From assembly GCA_036645935.1 (NCBI GenBank), contig JAVXNE010000008.1, positions 47,993 to 111,992 on the forward strand: a stretch of 64,000 nucleotides of DNA, written 5' to 3'. Position 1 is the stretch's first letter, and the number at the start of each line of letters is the position of its first letter. Source of the stretch: JAUNBN01 sp036645935. Its GTDB lineage: Bacteria; Bacillota; Clostridia; Oscillospirales; Ruminococcaceae. The position numbers and the translations under genes were made by a program. Below are positions 44,487 to 53,882 of this stretch, piece by piece. The notes beneath the pieces are model-generated. The model was not told the origin of the DNA, did not search any database, and saw only the letters and a program-made list of their open reading frames with translations.

Positions 44487-45431
44487 ATGGACAGTATAGT
44501 TATAGTTGCGTTCAACACGGTTTTTCCCCTGTTGGCAATGATGCTCACCGGCGTTTTGCTGCGATCGCTCAAGTTGATAGACGACGGCACCGTAAAGCAC
44601 CTCAACCTCGCAAGCTCAAAGGTTTTCATTCCCTTTTTGCTGTTCAACAACGTCTATCGCGCAGATCTGCGTTCGGCATTCAATCTGAGGCTTTTTCTGT
44701 TTGAGCTGACGTTTGTGTTTTTGCTTTTTGCCATTTTATTTGTTGCTGTGCCTCGGCTTGTCAAGGATAGAAAGACACAATATTCCGTCCTTTCAGCCAT
44801 GTCATGGCCCAACTGCACGATGTTCGGTCTTCCGATTTTGGCATCACTTTTCGGGTCTGCCGGAACGGAAGCCGGCACTATCATGATTGTCACAGTGGCA
44901 CCGTTTTTCAGCGCCGGCTCGGTTGTGATAACCGAACTTTACCGCAATTCAGAGCGAATGAAATTGGGCAATTTGCTTAAAAGTGTCGCAAAAAATCCGA
45001 TGCTTTGGGGTTCTGTTCTCGGACTCACTTTCAATCTCTGCGGGATAAAACTTCCGGTTTTTCTCGCGAGTCCGATAAGCACAATCGCATCGATTGCGGC
45101 TCCGCTCGCTCTAATAACGCTCGGTGCGTTCTGCAAGCGCGGCTCTTTTTCCTCGCTTCGCAAGCCTGCGATTTGGGGAATTCTCTTCAGACTCTTCCTT
45201 TTTCCCGCTCTGGTTCTCGCGGGCGGCGTGCTGTTCGGCTATAGTGGAATGTCCCTGCTCGGTCTCGTGATAATCTTTGCCTCACCCAGCGCGGTTTCAA
45301 CTTTTTCACTTGCAAACCCACGCTATGCTAACACCGAGCTGTCCGCACTTTATGTCTCTGCGACGTCGCTGTTGTCCGTCGCGTCCTACTTTATTTGGAT
45401 AGTACTGCTCCGCCTGACGGGGCTGTGCTGA
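44487..45431 (+). CDS. AEC family transporter (auxin efflux carrier/malate permease type)
   Basis: A 314-residue inner-membrane carrier with about ten hydrophobic segments in two five-helix halves. Early features are NTVFPLLAMMLTGVLLR and NCTMFGLPILASLFGSAGTEAG, near the crossover. Bacterial AEC proteins carry malate, malonate or other carboxylates, which fits its place behind the fumarase genes; direction of transport is not known. The start codon follows AAGGACAGC and lies 31 bases after fumC. Confidence 0.9.
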   Translation: MDSIVIVAFNTVFPLLAMMLTGVLLRSLKLIDDGTVKHLNLASSKVFIPFLLFNNVYRADLRSAFNLRLFLFELTFVFLLFAILFVAVPRLVKDRKTQYSVLSAMSWPNCTMFGLPILASLFGSAGTEAGTIMIVTVAPFFSAGSVVITELYRNSERMKLGNLLKSVAKNPMLWGSVLGLTFNLCGIKLPVFLASPISTIASIAAPLALITLGAFCKRGSFSSLRKPAIWGILFRLFLFPALVLAGGVLFGYSGMSLLGLVIIFASPSAVSTFSLANPRYANTELSALYVSATSLLSVASYFIWIVLLRLTGLC

Positions 45432-45580
45432 GCGCTCTGGCGTTTTGTTTTTTGCGCAGAACAGCAACTCGAACTTTTTATGAATAAAGCTCTGTTCCAA
45501 TGTTTGTTCAATTGAAAAATCGGCTGTCCTGCGCGCATTTGCACATCAATCGATATAATTAAAAAAAAGAGGTGTTGAAT

Positions 45581-46579
45581 ATGATCGAGGTGTTCGGAAA
45601 AAAATGTGAAAGCGGAAAAAAGCTGTTCTTTTCCGTTGATGGCCCTCAATATGCCAACAGAGCCACAATGCAGGTTCCGGTTATTGTACTCAGCGGCGCT
45701 TCGGATGGTCCGACCTTCTGGATAAACGGAACGGTGCATGGTGACGAGATAAACGGGCCTTACGCCGCGTGGCAACTCGTTCGCGAGTTAGACCCCGCCG
45801 AAATCAAGGGCAACATCGTCGTAACTCCAATCGCCAACGTTGCCGCGTTCGTCGATCAGCACAAAACCTCTCGCATCGACGACATTGACATGGACACGCA
45901 GTTCCCCGGCGCGGCCGATGGCATGGCGGCGCAGATGTTGGCAAAAATCATCTACGATGAAATAAAAAAGCACGCTTCATTCCTCATCAGCTTCCATACG
46001 ATATCCAAGCTTTACGACGCCGAGCCCTATACGGTCAGCAAGCTTGTGCCCGGAGCAGACGCCGCCGTTAACAAAACAGCGCTCGAGCTGGCTCTCGCAT
46101 TCGGCGTTAAAGCCAACTGCGTCGTCGACCTCTCTAACGCTGCAGGAGAGCTTCCCGGAGTCACAAACGGAGCACTTGACATAACCTGCATACACGACGG
46201 CATTCCCGCGTTTATGGGGGAGATGGGTCACGGCGGTGTCGCAGATCCCGCGATAATGGCCGTTGCAAAGCGCGGGCTGCTCAATGTCATGGCAACACAG
46301 GGCATGATCAACCGACAGATTGTGAAATGCGAGAAACAGTACCGCATAACCAAGCGCAAGTTCGTCCGCGGGGCGGTTGGCGGTCTTATCGAGATGAACT
46401 GCAATCCAGGCGACATTGTCAAGGCAAACGATACAATAGCGCATTTCCACTATTATGACGACAACCTCATCCCCTACACTGTCGCGCAGGACTCCTATAT
46501 CATCGCGACTCGCTGCTATCCCGCCTTTAATTCAGGCGACCGTGTTGCGTTCCTCGGTCTTGAATGGGCCGAAATTTAA
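45581..46579 (+). CDS. Succinylglutamate desuccinylase/aspartoacylase family hydrolase
   Basis: A 332-residue zinc-dependent hydrolase of the AstE/AspA family. The metal motif NGTVHGDEINGPYAAW (His and Glu about residue 54-57) and the later His of LISFHTISKLYD match, as does a C-terminal beta-rich domain (GAVGGLIEMNCNPGDIVK). Family members remove acyl groups from N-acyl amino acids or esters, such as N-acetylaspartate. ATG at 45581 has AAGAGGTG 6 bases upstream. It is 149 bases after the AEC gene and closes the plus-strand island. It may deacylate the imported compound to give aspartate or a related acid. Confidence 0.88.
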   Translation: MIEVFGKKCESGKKLFFSVDGPQYANRATMQVPVIVLSGASDGPTFWINGTVHGDEINGPYAAWQLVRELDPAEIKGNIVVTPIANVAAFVDQHKTSRIDDIDMDTQFPGAADGMAAQMLAKIIYDEIKKHASFLISFHTISKLYDAEPYTVSKLVPGADAAVNKTALELALAFGVKANCVVDLSNAAGELPGVTNGALDITCIHDGIPAFMGEMGHGGVADPAIMAVAKRGLLNVMATQGMINRQIVKCEKQYRITKRKFVRGAVGGLIEMNCNPGDIVKANDTIAHFHYYDDNLIPYTVAQDSYIIATRCYPAFNSGDRVAFLGLEWAEI

Positions 46580-46897
46580 TCACTAAGCCATTGCTCTCGG
46601 TATCATCAATTTTTTATTTTTGTTTTTCTCGAGACTGAACAGTCGGGGCCGGCGGATCTAAACTGCGCATCACCGAGACCGTATCAAGACGGCTTCGCGC
46701 GCGGAATCCTTTAGGGTGCGCATGGTCTGTAACCACTTCGAAAGAAGACCTTTCGATGTCGTCTAAAAGCTCGCTAAAGTGGGCAGCATAAGGTTTCCTG
46801 AATCCTCTGTTTAAAAGCTTGCACACGTTTTGAAACCGCAGAAAACAGAAGTTGTTCGAGCTTTACAGATCACAAGGCTGCTTGAAAAACGCAAAAC

Positions 46898-46939
46898 AAA
46901 ACCCGCTCTCAGATGGATACTCCATTGAGAGCGGGTTTT
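46898..46939 (+). terminator. Strong intrinsic terminator
   Basis: A 14-bp perfect stem (46898-46911 with 46926-46939), 14-base loop, then a T-run. It lies about 320 bases after the last gene of the plus-strand operon and may also work on the minus strand. Confidence 0.85.
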
Positions 46940-47365
46940 TATGTTTCAGTTGTATTTATCATATGCCTAACAATAAAGAACGGCGCCGCCATGCAGTCCA
47001 GCGCATTTTCAGATTATTCACGCGTAAGATTTTTAGGTGTTTGCGCCAAAGGCTTTGTGCAATTTAAATATACCATCACTGATCTTCAAAATGCAGAGAT
47101 TAAACAATAATAGCCTTACGGTGCAGTATTCTTGTGGATGCGGACTGCAGACACCCCCGGCCGCTCTCAGATCACTTCCATGGTCCCGCATGTATCAGAT
47201 TCCCGTGCGCATCGTGCGCCGTGACAGCGCTCAACTTGCACGGGTCATATTTGCCGTCAATTTTCTTTTAATCTCAGCGTCACTCTTGCCTCGTGTTTCC
47301 CTGCCACAAGGGGGTAAACAGCTCCAATGTCGCTTGGATGAACAGCAGTCAAGTCTCTCTGGTTT

Positions 47366-47530
47366 TTAAACGGAGTCCGGAGTTTTGACGTCCCACAACA
47401 CATGGTCGTTCAGCCTTCCGTCGTGGTAAAACGTTCCGCTTCTTATGTCTCATCCAAAAAAATTATCTCCAATCCCTCCACACTTGCGCTGTCGTTCTCG
47501 GCATTTTCATGAGCGCTTTGTGTCAGCATG
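47366..47530 (-). pseudogene. Possible remnant of a GNAT acetyltransferase C-terminus
   Basis: On the minus strand two overlapping frames read like the end of a GNAT acetyltransferase: one contains ENAENDSASV and a following EG, the other SGTFYHDGRLNDHVLWDV before the stop at 47366. The latter resembles the family's C-terminal FxDGRxxDHVLW pattern. No start codon, ribosome binding site or N-terminal domain is present. Assignment is tentative. Confidence 0.3.
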
Positions 47531-47585
47531 CTTTCACTAACTTTTTTCTGGCGCCAACAGCGGCACCAACGTCATCTGAACTGTC

Positions 47586-50090
47586 CTACTCCTGATCGAT
47601 TGGAGTGTTTACAGCTTTGTGATCCTCGCTGTCCATGTACGGACTATAGAATAGATATTGGTTTCGCCCCAGCTGTTTTGCGCGATACATTGCAAGGTCG
47701 GTTTTTTTGTAAATCTCCCCGAATGTCTTGCCATCGCGAGGGCACATTGCAACTCCGATGCTCGCCGAAACACGTGCCTCCAGTTTTGGCAGCGATGAGA
47801 TCGTCTTGCACACCAACTGCGCGCGCCTGCCTATAACTTCGTCGAATGGTATTCCCTTGAAACAAAGCATGAATTCGTCACCGCCGATGCGTCCTATCAT
47901 ATCTCCCTCGCGCAGCAGAGATCTCAAACTGCTTACAACTGCCGTTAAAACCTTATCGCCTTCAATGTGGCCATAGGTGTCGTTGATTTCCTTGAAATTA
48001 TCAAGGTCTATCATCGCAAAGGCATGCTGAATGCCTGCGCTTCCGGTGCGAAGCAGCCTATCTGTCTGCTCCGCAAAAGCAGCTCTGTTCATCGCGTGTG
48101 TGAGCGGATCAGTCTGCGAGCGCTCTTCGATTGCTAATCCTTCCCGCTTCTTCGCATCTATATCCCTAACAACCACGAACGCCTTAATCTCATTGGAGTC
48201 TGAATAACGGACGAGCTGCACCGTCAATCTGACCCATTTGTAGCCACTGCCATCCAATTTTCTGCGGTACTCGAGCGATTTGCTGTAAATTTCCTCGCTG
48301 AAGTCTGCAAGGAGCCTTTCCCTATGCATTATTTCGGAGTATTTTTTCCTATCATCAGGATGAATCTGATTCAGAACTTCAGATGTGCGCTCGTCGAATG
48401 AAGCGCTGATGTCAAATGATGCACCCAAAAGTTTTCCGTCAATCTTTTCCGTCGTGTCGCGAGTTAGGTTGCATTCAAATGCCGATATCTCCGACTGCGG
48501 AATGCTTAGAATATCCTGACGGATTCTCTCGTATGCGAGCTCCTTTTCCCGACTTTCGGTGATGTCGTAGAATGATACAATGCCGTGCTTCGGCTTGCCG
48601 GAATCGTCGAAAACAGTTGTAAAGTCCTCGTGATACCACGCGTATTTCCCCGTGACAACATTCATCATGCGAATGGTTGCCTGGCCGCTCTTTTCGCCGT
48701 GTTGTATAGCTTCGTAAAACTTTCTGTATACTGTGATGCTTTCCGGTGCGATCACTCCACTGTCAATCACGCTCTCGGGGACATTTTGAATGCAGTCTTC
48801 CAGTCCGAACAGCTCAGCTGATGAGTGCTGCTGATGTATTGTTTTTGTCTCGATATCATAGCGCAAAATATACTTTTCACTTTGCGCCACCGCAATCCGA
48901 TATTCCTCCTCGCGCATACGAAGCTGCTCGTCTATCGTTTTGCGGTCGGTGATGTCAATCATCGAGCCGAAAAGCTCGTCGGTTTCCGGCTCATACACAA
49001 AATTGTTCAGAGTCCAGAGCACGTTGCCGCTGGTATTTCGTTCCTCCATCTCCGTTTCAAAATGATATATTCCGTTTTCAATATTCTGTTTGCGAATCAG
49101 ATCGAATTTTGCCTTTTCCTCCACCGTCATGGTATCGTCCGCATTGAGAAACCCTGCTTGTTTTGCTGTGGCTTCGGACTTGTATCCGTATATTCTGTAG
49201 TACTCGTCGTTCGCGTAGGTTATTGTCAGATGCTCGTCGTTTCGCGCGCGAAAGATTCCGCTCGGTATCGCGTCGGCAATGATCTCGAAGTTCTTCGCCT
49301 TTGAGATGCTTAAGATAATTTCCTGTGCAGCAACGGTCGAAATAATAATCATAAACCCAAAAAGCGCAAATGTCCAAAGCAGGACATACCCACGGGTTTT
49401 GCCGATGTAATACTCAAGCAGACCAGCGGCTGTAAGTACGGCGAAGCCGGCGAATCCAAGCAGCAGCCCGCTGGCTCCGCGATTTTTATAATGTAAATAT
49501 TCATTGCAGCTTACCGCTACCAATGCCAACACCGAAACTGCAATGAGAACATGGACGACAATCAGCGTTGGTGGAAAAACAAAATCGCGCAGCAGCAGCC
49601 AAACAAAGTTCACTGCAAAGCTGACAACAAAGAGTGAGACAATCCCATTGAGCAGCTTCTTTTCATGCTCACATGTGTCTCTCACAAAAAACAGTAAAGG
49701 GATCGGCATCAGGTAAAAGGAGAAGTAAGACATTAGACGAAATTCCACCCTGCATTCGACTATAATGCATGGTATCCCGCTCTCAAGAAAGAGCCAGATC
49801 GCAGAGAGCAGAATAAAAATTGCAAGATTCATGAGATGCAGCCATTGATGCTGTTTGTAGGTGTGTTTTACAATGAGAGCCAAGAGAAACAGCCCTCCTG
49901 CCATCAGGAGAAACAGCGAAAATATAACGTACGCGCACAAAATAACTGTGGGCTGTAGCGAACTCTGAACGAGAGCGCTCTGCGCCATAAGATCAAGACC
50001 GGATAAGCGCGCATATAAAATTGCTCCAACCGAACACGCAAGTTCCGCAAAAAAAGAGACAGACAAAATGCGCGACACGTCTTTTTGCAT
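47586..50090 (-). CDS. Membrane diguanylate cyclase with PAS domains
   Basis: An 834-residue signalling enzyme predicted to make cyclic di-GMP. The N-terminal 260 residues contain about seven or eight membrane helices, probably a sensory domain. Then come three PAS/PAC-like modules (about 275-385, 390-510 and 530-655), followed by a GGDEF domain (about 665-820). The active site RIGGDEF is intact near residue 737, and the product-inhibition I-site RxxD (REGD) sits exactly five residues before it. Substrate contact region DLDNFKEINDTYGH is present. No EAL domain follows. ATG at 50090 is preceded by TAGGTGA. It is a single gene. Confidence 0.93.
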   Translation of the reverse strand: MQKDVSRILSVSFFAELACSVGAILYARLSGLDLMAQSALVQSSLQPTVILCAYVIFSLFLLMAGGLFLLALIVKHTYKQHQWLHLMNLAIFILLSAIWLFLESGIPCIIVECRVEFRLMSYFSFYLMPIPLLFFVRDTCEHEKKLLNGIVSLFVVSFAVNFVWLLLRDFVFPPTLIVVHVLIAVSVLALVAVSCNEYLHYKNRGASGLLLGFAGFAVLTAAGLLEYYIGKTRGYVLLWTFALFGFMIIISTVAAQEIILSISKAKNFEIIADAIPSGIFRARNDEHLTITYANDEYYRIYGYKSEATAKQAGFLNADDTMTVEEKAKFDLIRKQNIENGIYHFETEMEERNTSGNVLWTLNNFVYEPETDELFGSMIDITDRKTIDEQLRMREEEYRIAVAQSEKYILRYDIETKTIHQQHSSAELFGLEDCIQNVPESVIDSGVIAPESITVYRKFYEAIQHGEKSGQATIRMMNVVTGKYAWYHEDFTTVFDDSGKPKHGIVSFYDITESREKELAYERIRQDILSIPQSEISAFECNLTRDTTEKIDGKLLGASFDISASFDERTSEVLNQIHPDDRKKYSEIMHRERLLADFSEEIYSKSLEYRRKLDGSGYKWVRLTVQLVRYSDSNEIKAFVVVRDIDAKKREGLAIEERSQTDPLTHAMNRAAFAEQTDRLLRTGSAGIQHAFAMIDLDNFKEINDTYGHIEGDKVLTAVVSSLRSLLREGDMIGRIGGDEFMLCFKGIPFDEVIGRRAQLVCKTISSLPKLEARVSASIGVAMCPRDGKTFGEIYKKTDLAMYRAKQLGRNQYLFYSPYMDSEDHKAVNTPIDQE

Positions 50091-50615
50091 TAAAGTCACC
50101 TACGTCTTGCAAAATCACAAAATTGAACAAACAAAAAGAGAACAGCCCCAATCATCAATCAAATTGCAAATACAACACCCGTCTATTGGAAACATGCAAA
50201 ACACAGCACAGACGAGTGTCCCGCAAGGTTCAGACCACAGCTTGTCCGTGGGTATAGAGGGTATCACGATAACTTATGCCTACCGCGACTCTCTCTACTC
50301 AAATCGAGCTCATTTATCTGTGCTCGGCCGATTTCAAGTTTTGAAATGCTGCCACTGAAGGAATCAAACTCGCGTTATTATTTCGGCAAAGAAAAAGCCA
50401 CAACGTCCCGCGCCGAACAGGTTGCATCACCTGTCACACATTTCCGCTGCCACTGCGCTCTTGCACAAAAAACAATATCCGCCCAATATACTTTTGGTAT
50501 TTCAGCTCGATTATTATACAACATTATTCATCCTGTGACAATATCCGCCAACTCCCGCCTTAAAACATTTTTTCTGCGATAACGACGGCAAAGCCTTGTC
50601 CTTAAAATCATTTTC
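50091..50615. other. Intergenic region, nothing recognised
   Basis: About 525 bases between the GGDEF and manA genes, both on the minus strand. I see no gene, terminator or regulatory element that can be supported. Confidence 0.45.
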
Positions 50616-51581
50616 CTAAAGCGTGCTCGCAATGAGCGCGCAGCGTCCTCTGAACCAACACACCCCGCTTTGCGCGGGAATGAAAATGCTGTCTCCCTTC
50701 ACCAGCGAATATCTATTGCCTTCCATTTCCAACTCGCCCTCCCCCTCAACTGCCATAAGATGGGTGAAGCTGTGCTCGGCAAGCGCAACCTCGGATTTGC
50801 CGCAGATATCCAACCGCCGCACGTCAAAGTAATCGCACCTTACAAGCGACGTCTCGACACATCCATCACGTCGCGTTATCATACCTGCGCGAGGATTGAT
50901 TCCGCCATCGCTCGGTTCAAGCCGCGTGATATCGAGCGCTTTGCGGATATGCAACTCTCGCCCTCGACCGTCCGCATCGACACGCCCGTAGTCGTAAACG
51001 CGATAGGTGCTGTTCGAGCACTGCTGTATTTCGGCTATCAGTATTCCCGCGCCTATGGCGTGAAGCGTTGTCGATTTTATGAAAAAAACATCCCCGCGCT
51101 TTACGGGCACTCGGCGAAGAAGCGTCTCAAGCGTCCCATTTTTTATTGACACCTCAAACTCGTGTTTGGTCACGGTGCGATTAAATCCGTAAACAAGGCT
51201 CGCACCCTTCTCGCAATCGAGGACATACCACATCTCGGTCTTGCCGTTCTCTCCCTCGATGCGGCGGGCATAAGCATCGTCAGGGTGCACTTGAACAGAA
51301 AGCGGCTCTCTCGCGTCAATATACTTTATCAGCAGCGGAAGCTCGCCTGTCCCGTCGCTTTCGCCAGAAATCGCTGCGGGGTCTGCGCGGAGATATTCTC
51401 CGAGAGTACGGCCGGCAAAGTCCCCACTCAAAATTATGTTCGTTCCGTCGCGGTGAGCACACAACTCCCAGCTTTCCGCGAGCGGCGTTACGTCGGTGTG
51501 CTTGTTGAAGTCTTTTTTGAGATTCTCGCCGCCCCATATGTAGTTTTTGTATACCGATCCCAGAAACAGCGGTGCTTTCAT
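50616..51581 (-). CDS. manA: Mannose-6-phosphate isomerase, class I
   Basis: A 321-residue zinc isomerase interconverting mannose-6-phosphate and fructose-6-phosphate. Type I PMI features are WGGENL near the N-terminus, ESWELCAHRDG, PLLIKYIDAREPLSVQVHPDDAYA (zinc His and Gln region) and GKTEMWYVLDCE with zinc Glu; the later TTLHAIGAGILIAEIQQ supplies the final His. Length matches the short Firmicute form. AAAGGAG precedes the ATG. It is a single-gene unit. Confidence 0.95.
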   Translation of the reverse strand: MKAPLFLGSVYKNYIWGGENLKKDFNKHTDVTPLAESWELCAHRDGTNIILSGDFAGRTLGEYLRADPAAISGESDGTGELPLLIKYIDAREPLSVQVHPDDAYARRIEGENGKTEMWYVLDCEKGASLVYGFNRTVTKHEFEVSIKNGTLETLLRRVPVKRGDVFFIKSTTLHAIGAGILIAEIQQCSNSTYRVYDYGRVDADGRGRELHIRKALDITRLEPSDGGINPRAGMITRRDGCVETSLVRCDYFDVRRLDICGKSEVALAEHSFTHLMAVEGEGELEMEGNRYSLVKGDSIFIPAQSGVCWFRGRCALIASTL

Positions 51582-51757
51582 TCCAAACTCCTTTGGGTCA
51601 ACTTTATAGGCTCATTATAACGAATTTTAGCCTCGGTGCAACCGAATAACGAAACAGATTGCAATCGTTCGCGTCATTTGAGCACATAAAGGAATATCAA
51701 TAAGCTGTGATTTTTCCCGCAGCGTCCGGCTGATCATCTGCACGCGCTGCCGCGCAC

Positions 51758-52282
51758 TCAAATTCTCATGAGAAGCTCTCCGAGAAGTCTTGCGTGTAGC
51801 GCTTCGTCCATCGCGATGCGGCTGAGGAGAGATTGAACCTTCGGAATGGGTATCACAGCCGCGTGACGGTTGTACTGCACCACCGCAGCTTTTTCATCCG
51901 CAATGTCATCAAGCAATATGTCTTTTACATAGCGCGCGCAGTTGACCTTGTCTGCACACCAGAATTCCGTCCGGTTTTGCTCTGTCGCAAGATATTTCGG
52001 ATCTCCTCCCAGCGCGACTATGGCACTCGCAAGCATCCTCGCGTGATTCATCTCGACAATTGCGATGCATTCCAGTTTGTCCGCTATTTCCGGAAAGGAG
52101 GCGAGCAGCAGCGCATGCTGATACATATAAGACGTGAGCGCGCTCATCTCCGACTTCGCGGACGCGTAATCGAGAGACAGCAGCCTTGCCGCCTCGGGGT
52201 CCGCCGCAACTCGGTCCACCTCGGGATAGGGCATCGGCTCCCGGCAGTCTGCCAGACTGAGTTTTTCCTGCATTTCGTTCAT
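51758..52282 (-). CDS. Ferritin-like di-iron/di-manganese protein
   Basis: A 174-residue four-helix protein with the metal-ligand pattern of rubrerythrin-like or Mn-catalase-like proteins: Glu in KSEMSALTSYMYQHA, IVEMNHARMLA (ExxH), DEKAAVVQYNRH and AMDEALHARLL (ExxH). There is no rubredoxin domain. Possible jobs are peroxide removal, metal storage or spore-coat association. ATG at 52282 is chosen; GGGAG lies 11 bases upstream, and an in-frame TTG at 52309 is an alternative. It is separate from neighbours. Confidence 0.8.
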   Translation of the reverse strand: MNEMQEKLSLADCREPMPYPEVDRVAADPEAARLLSLDYASAKSEMSALTSYMYQHALLLASFPEIADKLECIAIVEMNHARMLASAIVALGGDPKYLATEQNRTEFWCADKVNCARYVKDILLDDIADEKAAVVQYNRHAAVIPIPKVQSLLSRIAMDEALHARLLGELLMRI

Positions 52283-52635
52283 GATAAATATTCTCCCTTC
52301 GTATGACAAATTATTTTCCTTCCATAATATTCACGCCGCGGTCTCCCCGACACCACCCACGATGTTCCCGCTCGATCCGTGCGGTTTAGTTGCGTGACAA
52401 CCGTCTCTCTTTGCGTTGTGGCGGCGAACTTCCGGCAAGTTTTGCACAAATCAAAAATGTTGAATTCAGATGTCATTTTTTGTGATATAATAAGTATAAT
52501 TTCGTCCGGTACACACGGCGTCTGCCGCTTTGTCACAACGTGGCGTGGCCGTCTTTTGGTCGGTATGCGCACATCACCCCAGCTTCGCCGCTGTATCCGG
52601 CCTCAACATTTAACCCATTTTGGAGAGACAATACA
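52283..52635. other. Divergent intergenic region
   Basis: About 350 bases between the ferritin-like gene and the DUF2238-type gene. A plus-strand extended -10 (TGA-TATAAT, 52483-52491) is the only recognisable element. Confidence 0.45.
52483..52491 (+). promoter_or_regulatory. Extended -10 promoter of the DUF2238/Smr operon
   Basis: TGA-TATAAT at 52483-52491, about 145 bases ahead of the start codon; the -35 region (TTGAAT at 52460-52465) is at a non-ideal distance. Confidence 0.4.
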
Positions 52636-53340
52636 ATGGAGCTTTCAAAAAGACAACACCGCTTTATGGCAGCAATTTTCTTCATCATTATTCTGGAATT
52701 CGTCGGTACCATCATCAAAATTTTTGTCGGTCCTCCCGAAGACCGCATCACCAACATCTCGATGTCTCTCCTGTGCATTTGCATGCTGGCGATTTTGTTT
52801 GTTCCGCTCTTTGTCAATCGATTGTGGCACATTCGCATACCGAACTCGATGTATATCATCTTCGTCAGCTTTTGCTTTTGCGGCATAATGCTCGGAGACG
52901 TCAAGAATTTCTACGATCGCTTTGCACGGTGGGATAACATTCTGCATTTCTCATCCGGCATGTTGCTGGCCGTGCTCGGCTTCATCCTCGTCAACACGCT
53001 CAATCAAAGCAATCGCACTTCGGGAATCATGCTGAACCCGTTTTTTGTAGCCGCAGTCGCTTTTTGCTTCACCATGACGATTCAGTCGCTGTGGGAAGTT
53101 TTTGAATTTCTCTCGGACGAATTTCTCGGCACAAACGCCCAGACCTATATGCTTACCACAACCGGTTCCTTCATCGGAGCAACCGACGTGCCTCTCGTCG
53201 GGCACGAGGCACTGCGAGACACTATGGTCGACTTTATGCTCGATGGCCTCGGAGGGTTAATCGTCGGAACAATCGGATATTTTGATCTCAAACACGGCAA
53301 AAAGAGCTTCAGCTCGGAGGCTCTTGAACAAGCGGAATAG
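52636..53340 (+). CDS. Polytopic membrane protein, DUF2238/YjdF-like
   Basis: A 234-residue membrane protein with five or six hydrophobic segments. Conserved-looking polar residues cluster in membrane-adjacent loops: DRFARWDNILHFSSG (His and Asp), SLWEVFEFLSDEFLG, and ALRDTMVDFMLDGLGG. This pattern of WEI/WEVFEF and D-x-x-x-D motifs fits the DUF2238 (YjdF-type) family, whose function is unknown but whose residues suggest metal or phosphate chemistry. GGAGAG precedes ATG at 52636. The Smr gene follows after 40 bases. Confidence 0.78.
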   Translation: MELSKRQHRFMAAIFFIIILEFVGTIIKIFVGPPEDRITNISMSLLCICMLAILFVPLFVNRLWHIRIPNSMYIIFVSFCFCGIMLGDVKNFYDRFARWDNILHFSSGMLLAVLGFILVNTLNQSNRTSGIMLNPFFVAAVAFCFTMTIQSLWEVFEFLSDEFLGTNAQTYMLTTTGSFIGATDVPLVGHEALRDTMVDFMLDGLGGLIVGTIGYFDLKHGKKSFSSEALEQAE

Positions 53341-53380
53341 CGCTTTATCCTTCGATTTCATCAGACAGGCGGGAGAAATT

Positions 53381-53638
53381 ATGAAAAGCTTCGACAGCGT
53401 GCCCGCTGGCTGCGTGACGCTCGATCTGCACGGACGCAATGTGTACCAGGCCAAGATCGCAATCGACTCCGCACTGCGCCGCTCATACGGCGTTTGCCGT
53501 CTGCGGGTTGTGCACGGTTATCATAACGGCACCGTTTTGCGCGATATGGTGCTTGAAGACTATGCCTCACACCCGAGGGTTGTGCGTATCACTCGCATAA
53601 GCGACGGCGTGAGCGACCTTGTCCTTCGCGAGACGTAG
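53381..53638 (+). CDS. Small Smr domain protein
   Basis: An 85-residue protein consisting almost only of an Smr domain, a nuclease-related fold found in MutS2 and stand-alone nucleases. The two family motifs are present: LDLHGRNVYQA (residues about 12-22) and VVHGYHNGTVLRD (about 42-54), where the usual HGxGxG is HGYHNG. ATG at 53381 follows GGGAGAAATT. A terminator lies about 95 bases downstream. It could act on RNA or stalled ribosomes as other Smr proteins do; the link to the membrane protein upstream is unexplained. Confidence 0.88.
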   Translation: MKSFDSVPAGCVTLDLHGRNVYQAKIAIDSALRRSYGVCRLRVVHGYHNGTVLRDMVLEDYASHPRVVRITRISDGVSDLVLRET

Positions 53639-53732
53639 CACTCGCCGCCGAATTTTTTGCTGCCATGCGAAATCCCAGTGTCTCACTGCTGAGTGGGTCG
53701 TTTGGTTTTTTTGCTGTGAATTTCACAACGGG

Positions 53733-53772
53733 GGACAGACTTCGCTGAAAATCGAATCTTCTGTCCTTTTTT
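53733..53772 (+). terminator. Intrinsic terminator after the Smr gene
   Basis: GGACAGA (53733-53739) pairs with TCTGTCC (53760-53766), with inner TTCG/CGAA pairing, followed by TTTTTT. Confidence 0.75.
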
Positions 53773-53814
53773 GTGTAATTATTTACGAAACACCGCAATA
53801 TATCGACGTTTCGC

Positions 53815-53842
53815 TTGAAATTTAACATTTAGCCTATATAAT
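53815..53842 (+). promoter_or_regulatory. Promoter of the ABC exporter operon
   Basis: TTGAAA (53815-53820), 16-base spacer, perfect TATAAT (53837-53842), about 40 bases upstream of the ATPase start. Confidence 0.75.
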
Positions 53843-53882
53843 GTATAGGTTACTTTAACCACGAAACGGAAATCACCTTACA

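Larger units (their letters stand above)
46580..47585. other. Long intergenic region with terminator and gene remnant
   Basis: About 1 kb between the convergent aspartoacylase-like gene and the GGDEF gene. It holds a strong terminator (46898-46939) and traces of a degraded protein-coding sequence (47366-47530). The rest shows no gene. Confidence 0.5.

Noticed and set aside
46614..46826. 70-codon minus-strand open frame
   Set aside because: No ribosome binding site or family resemblance; composition looks random.
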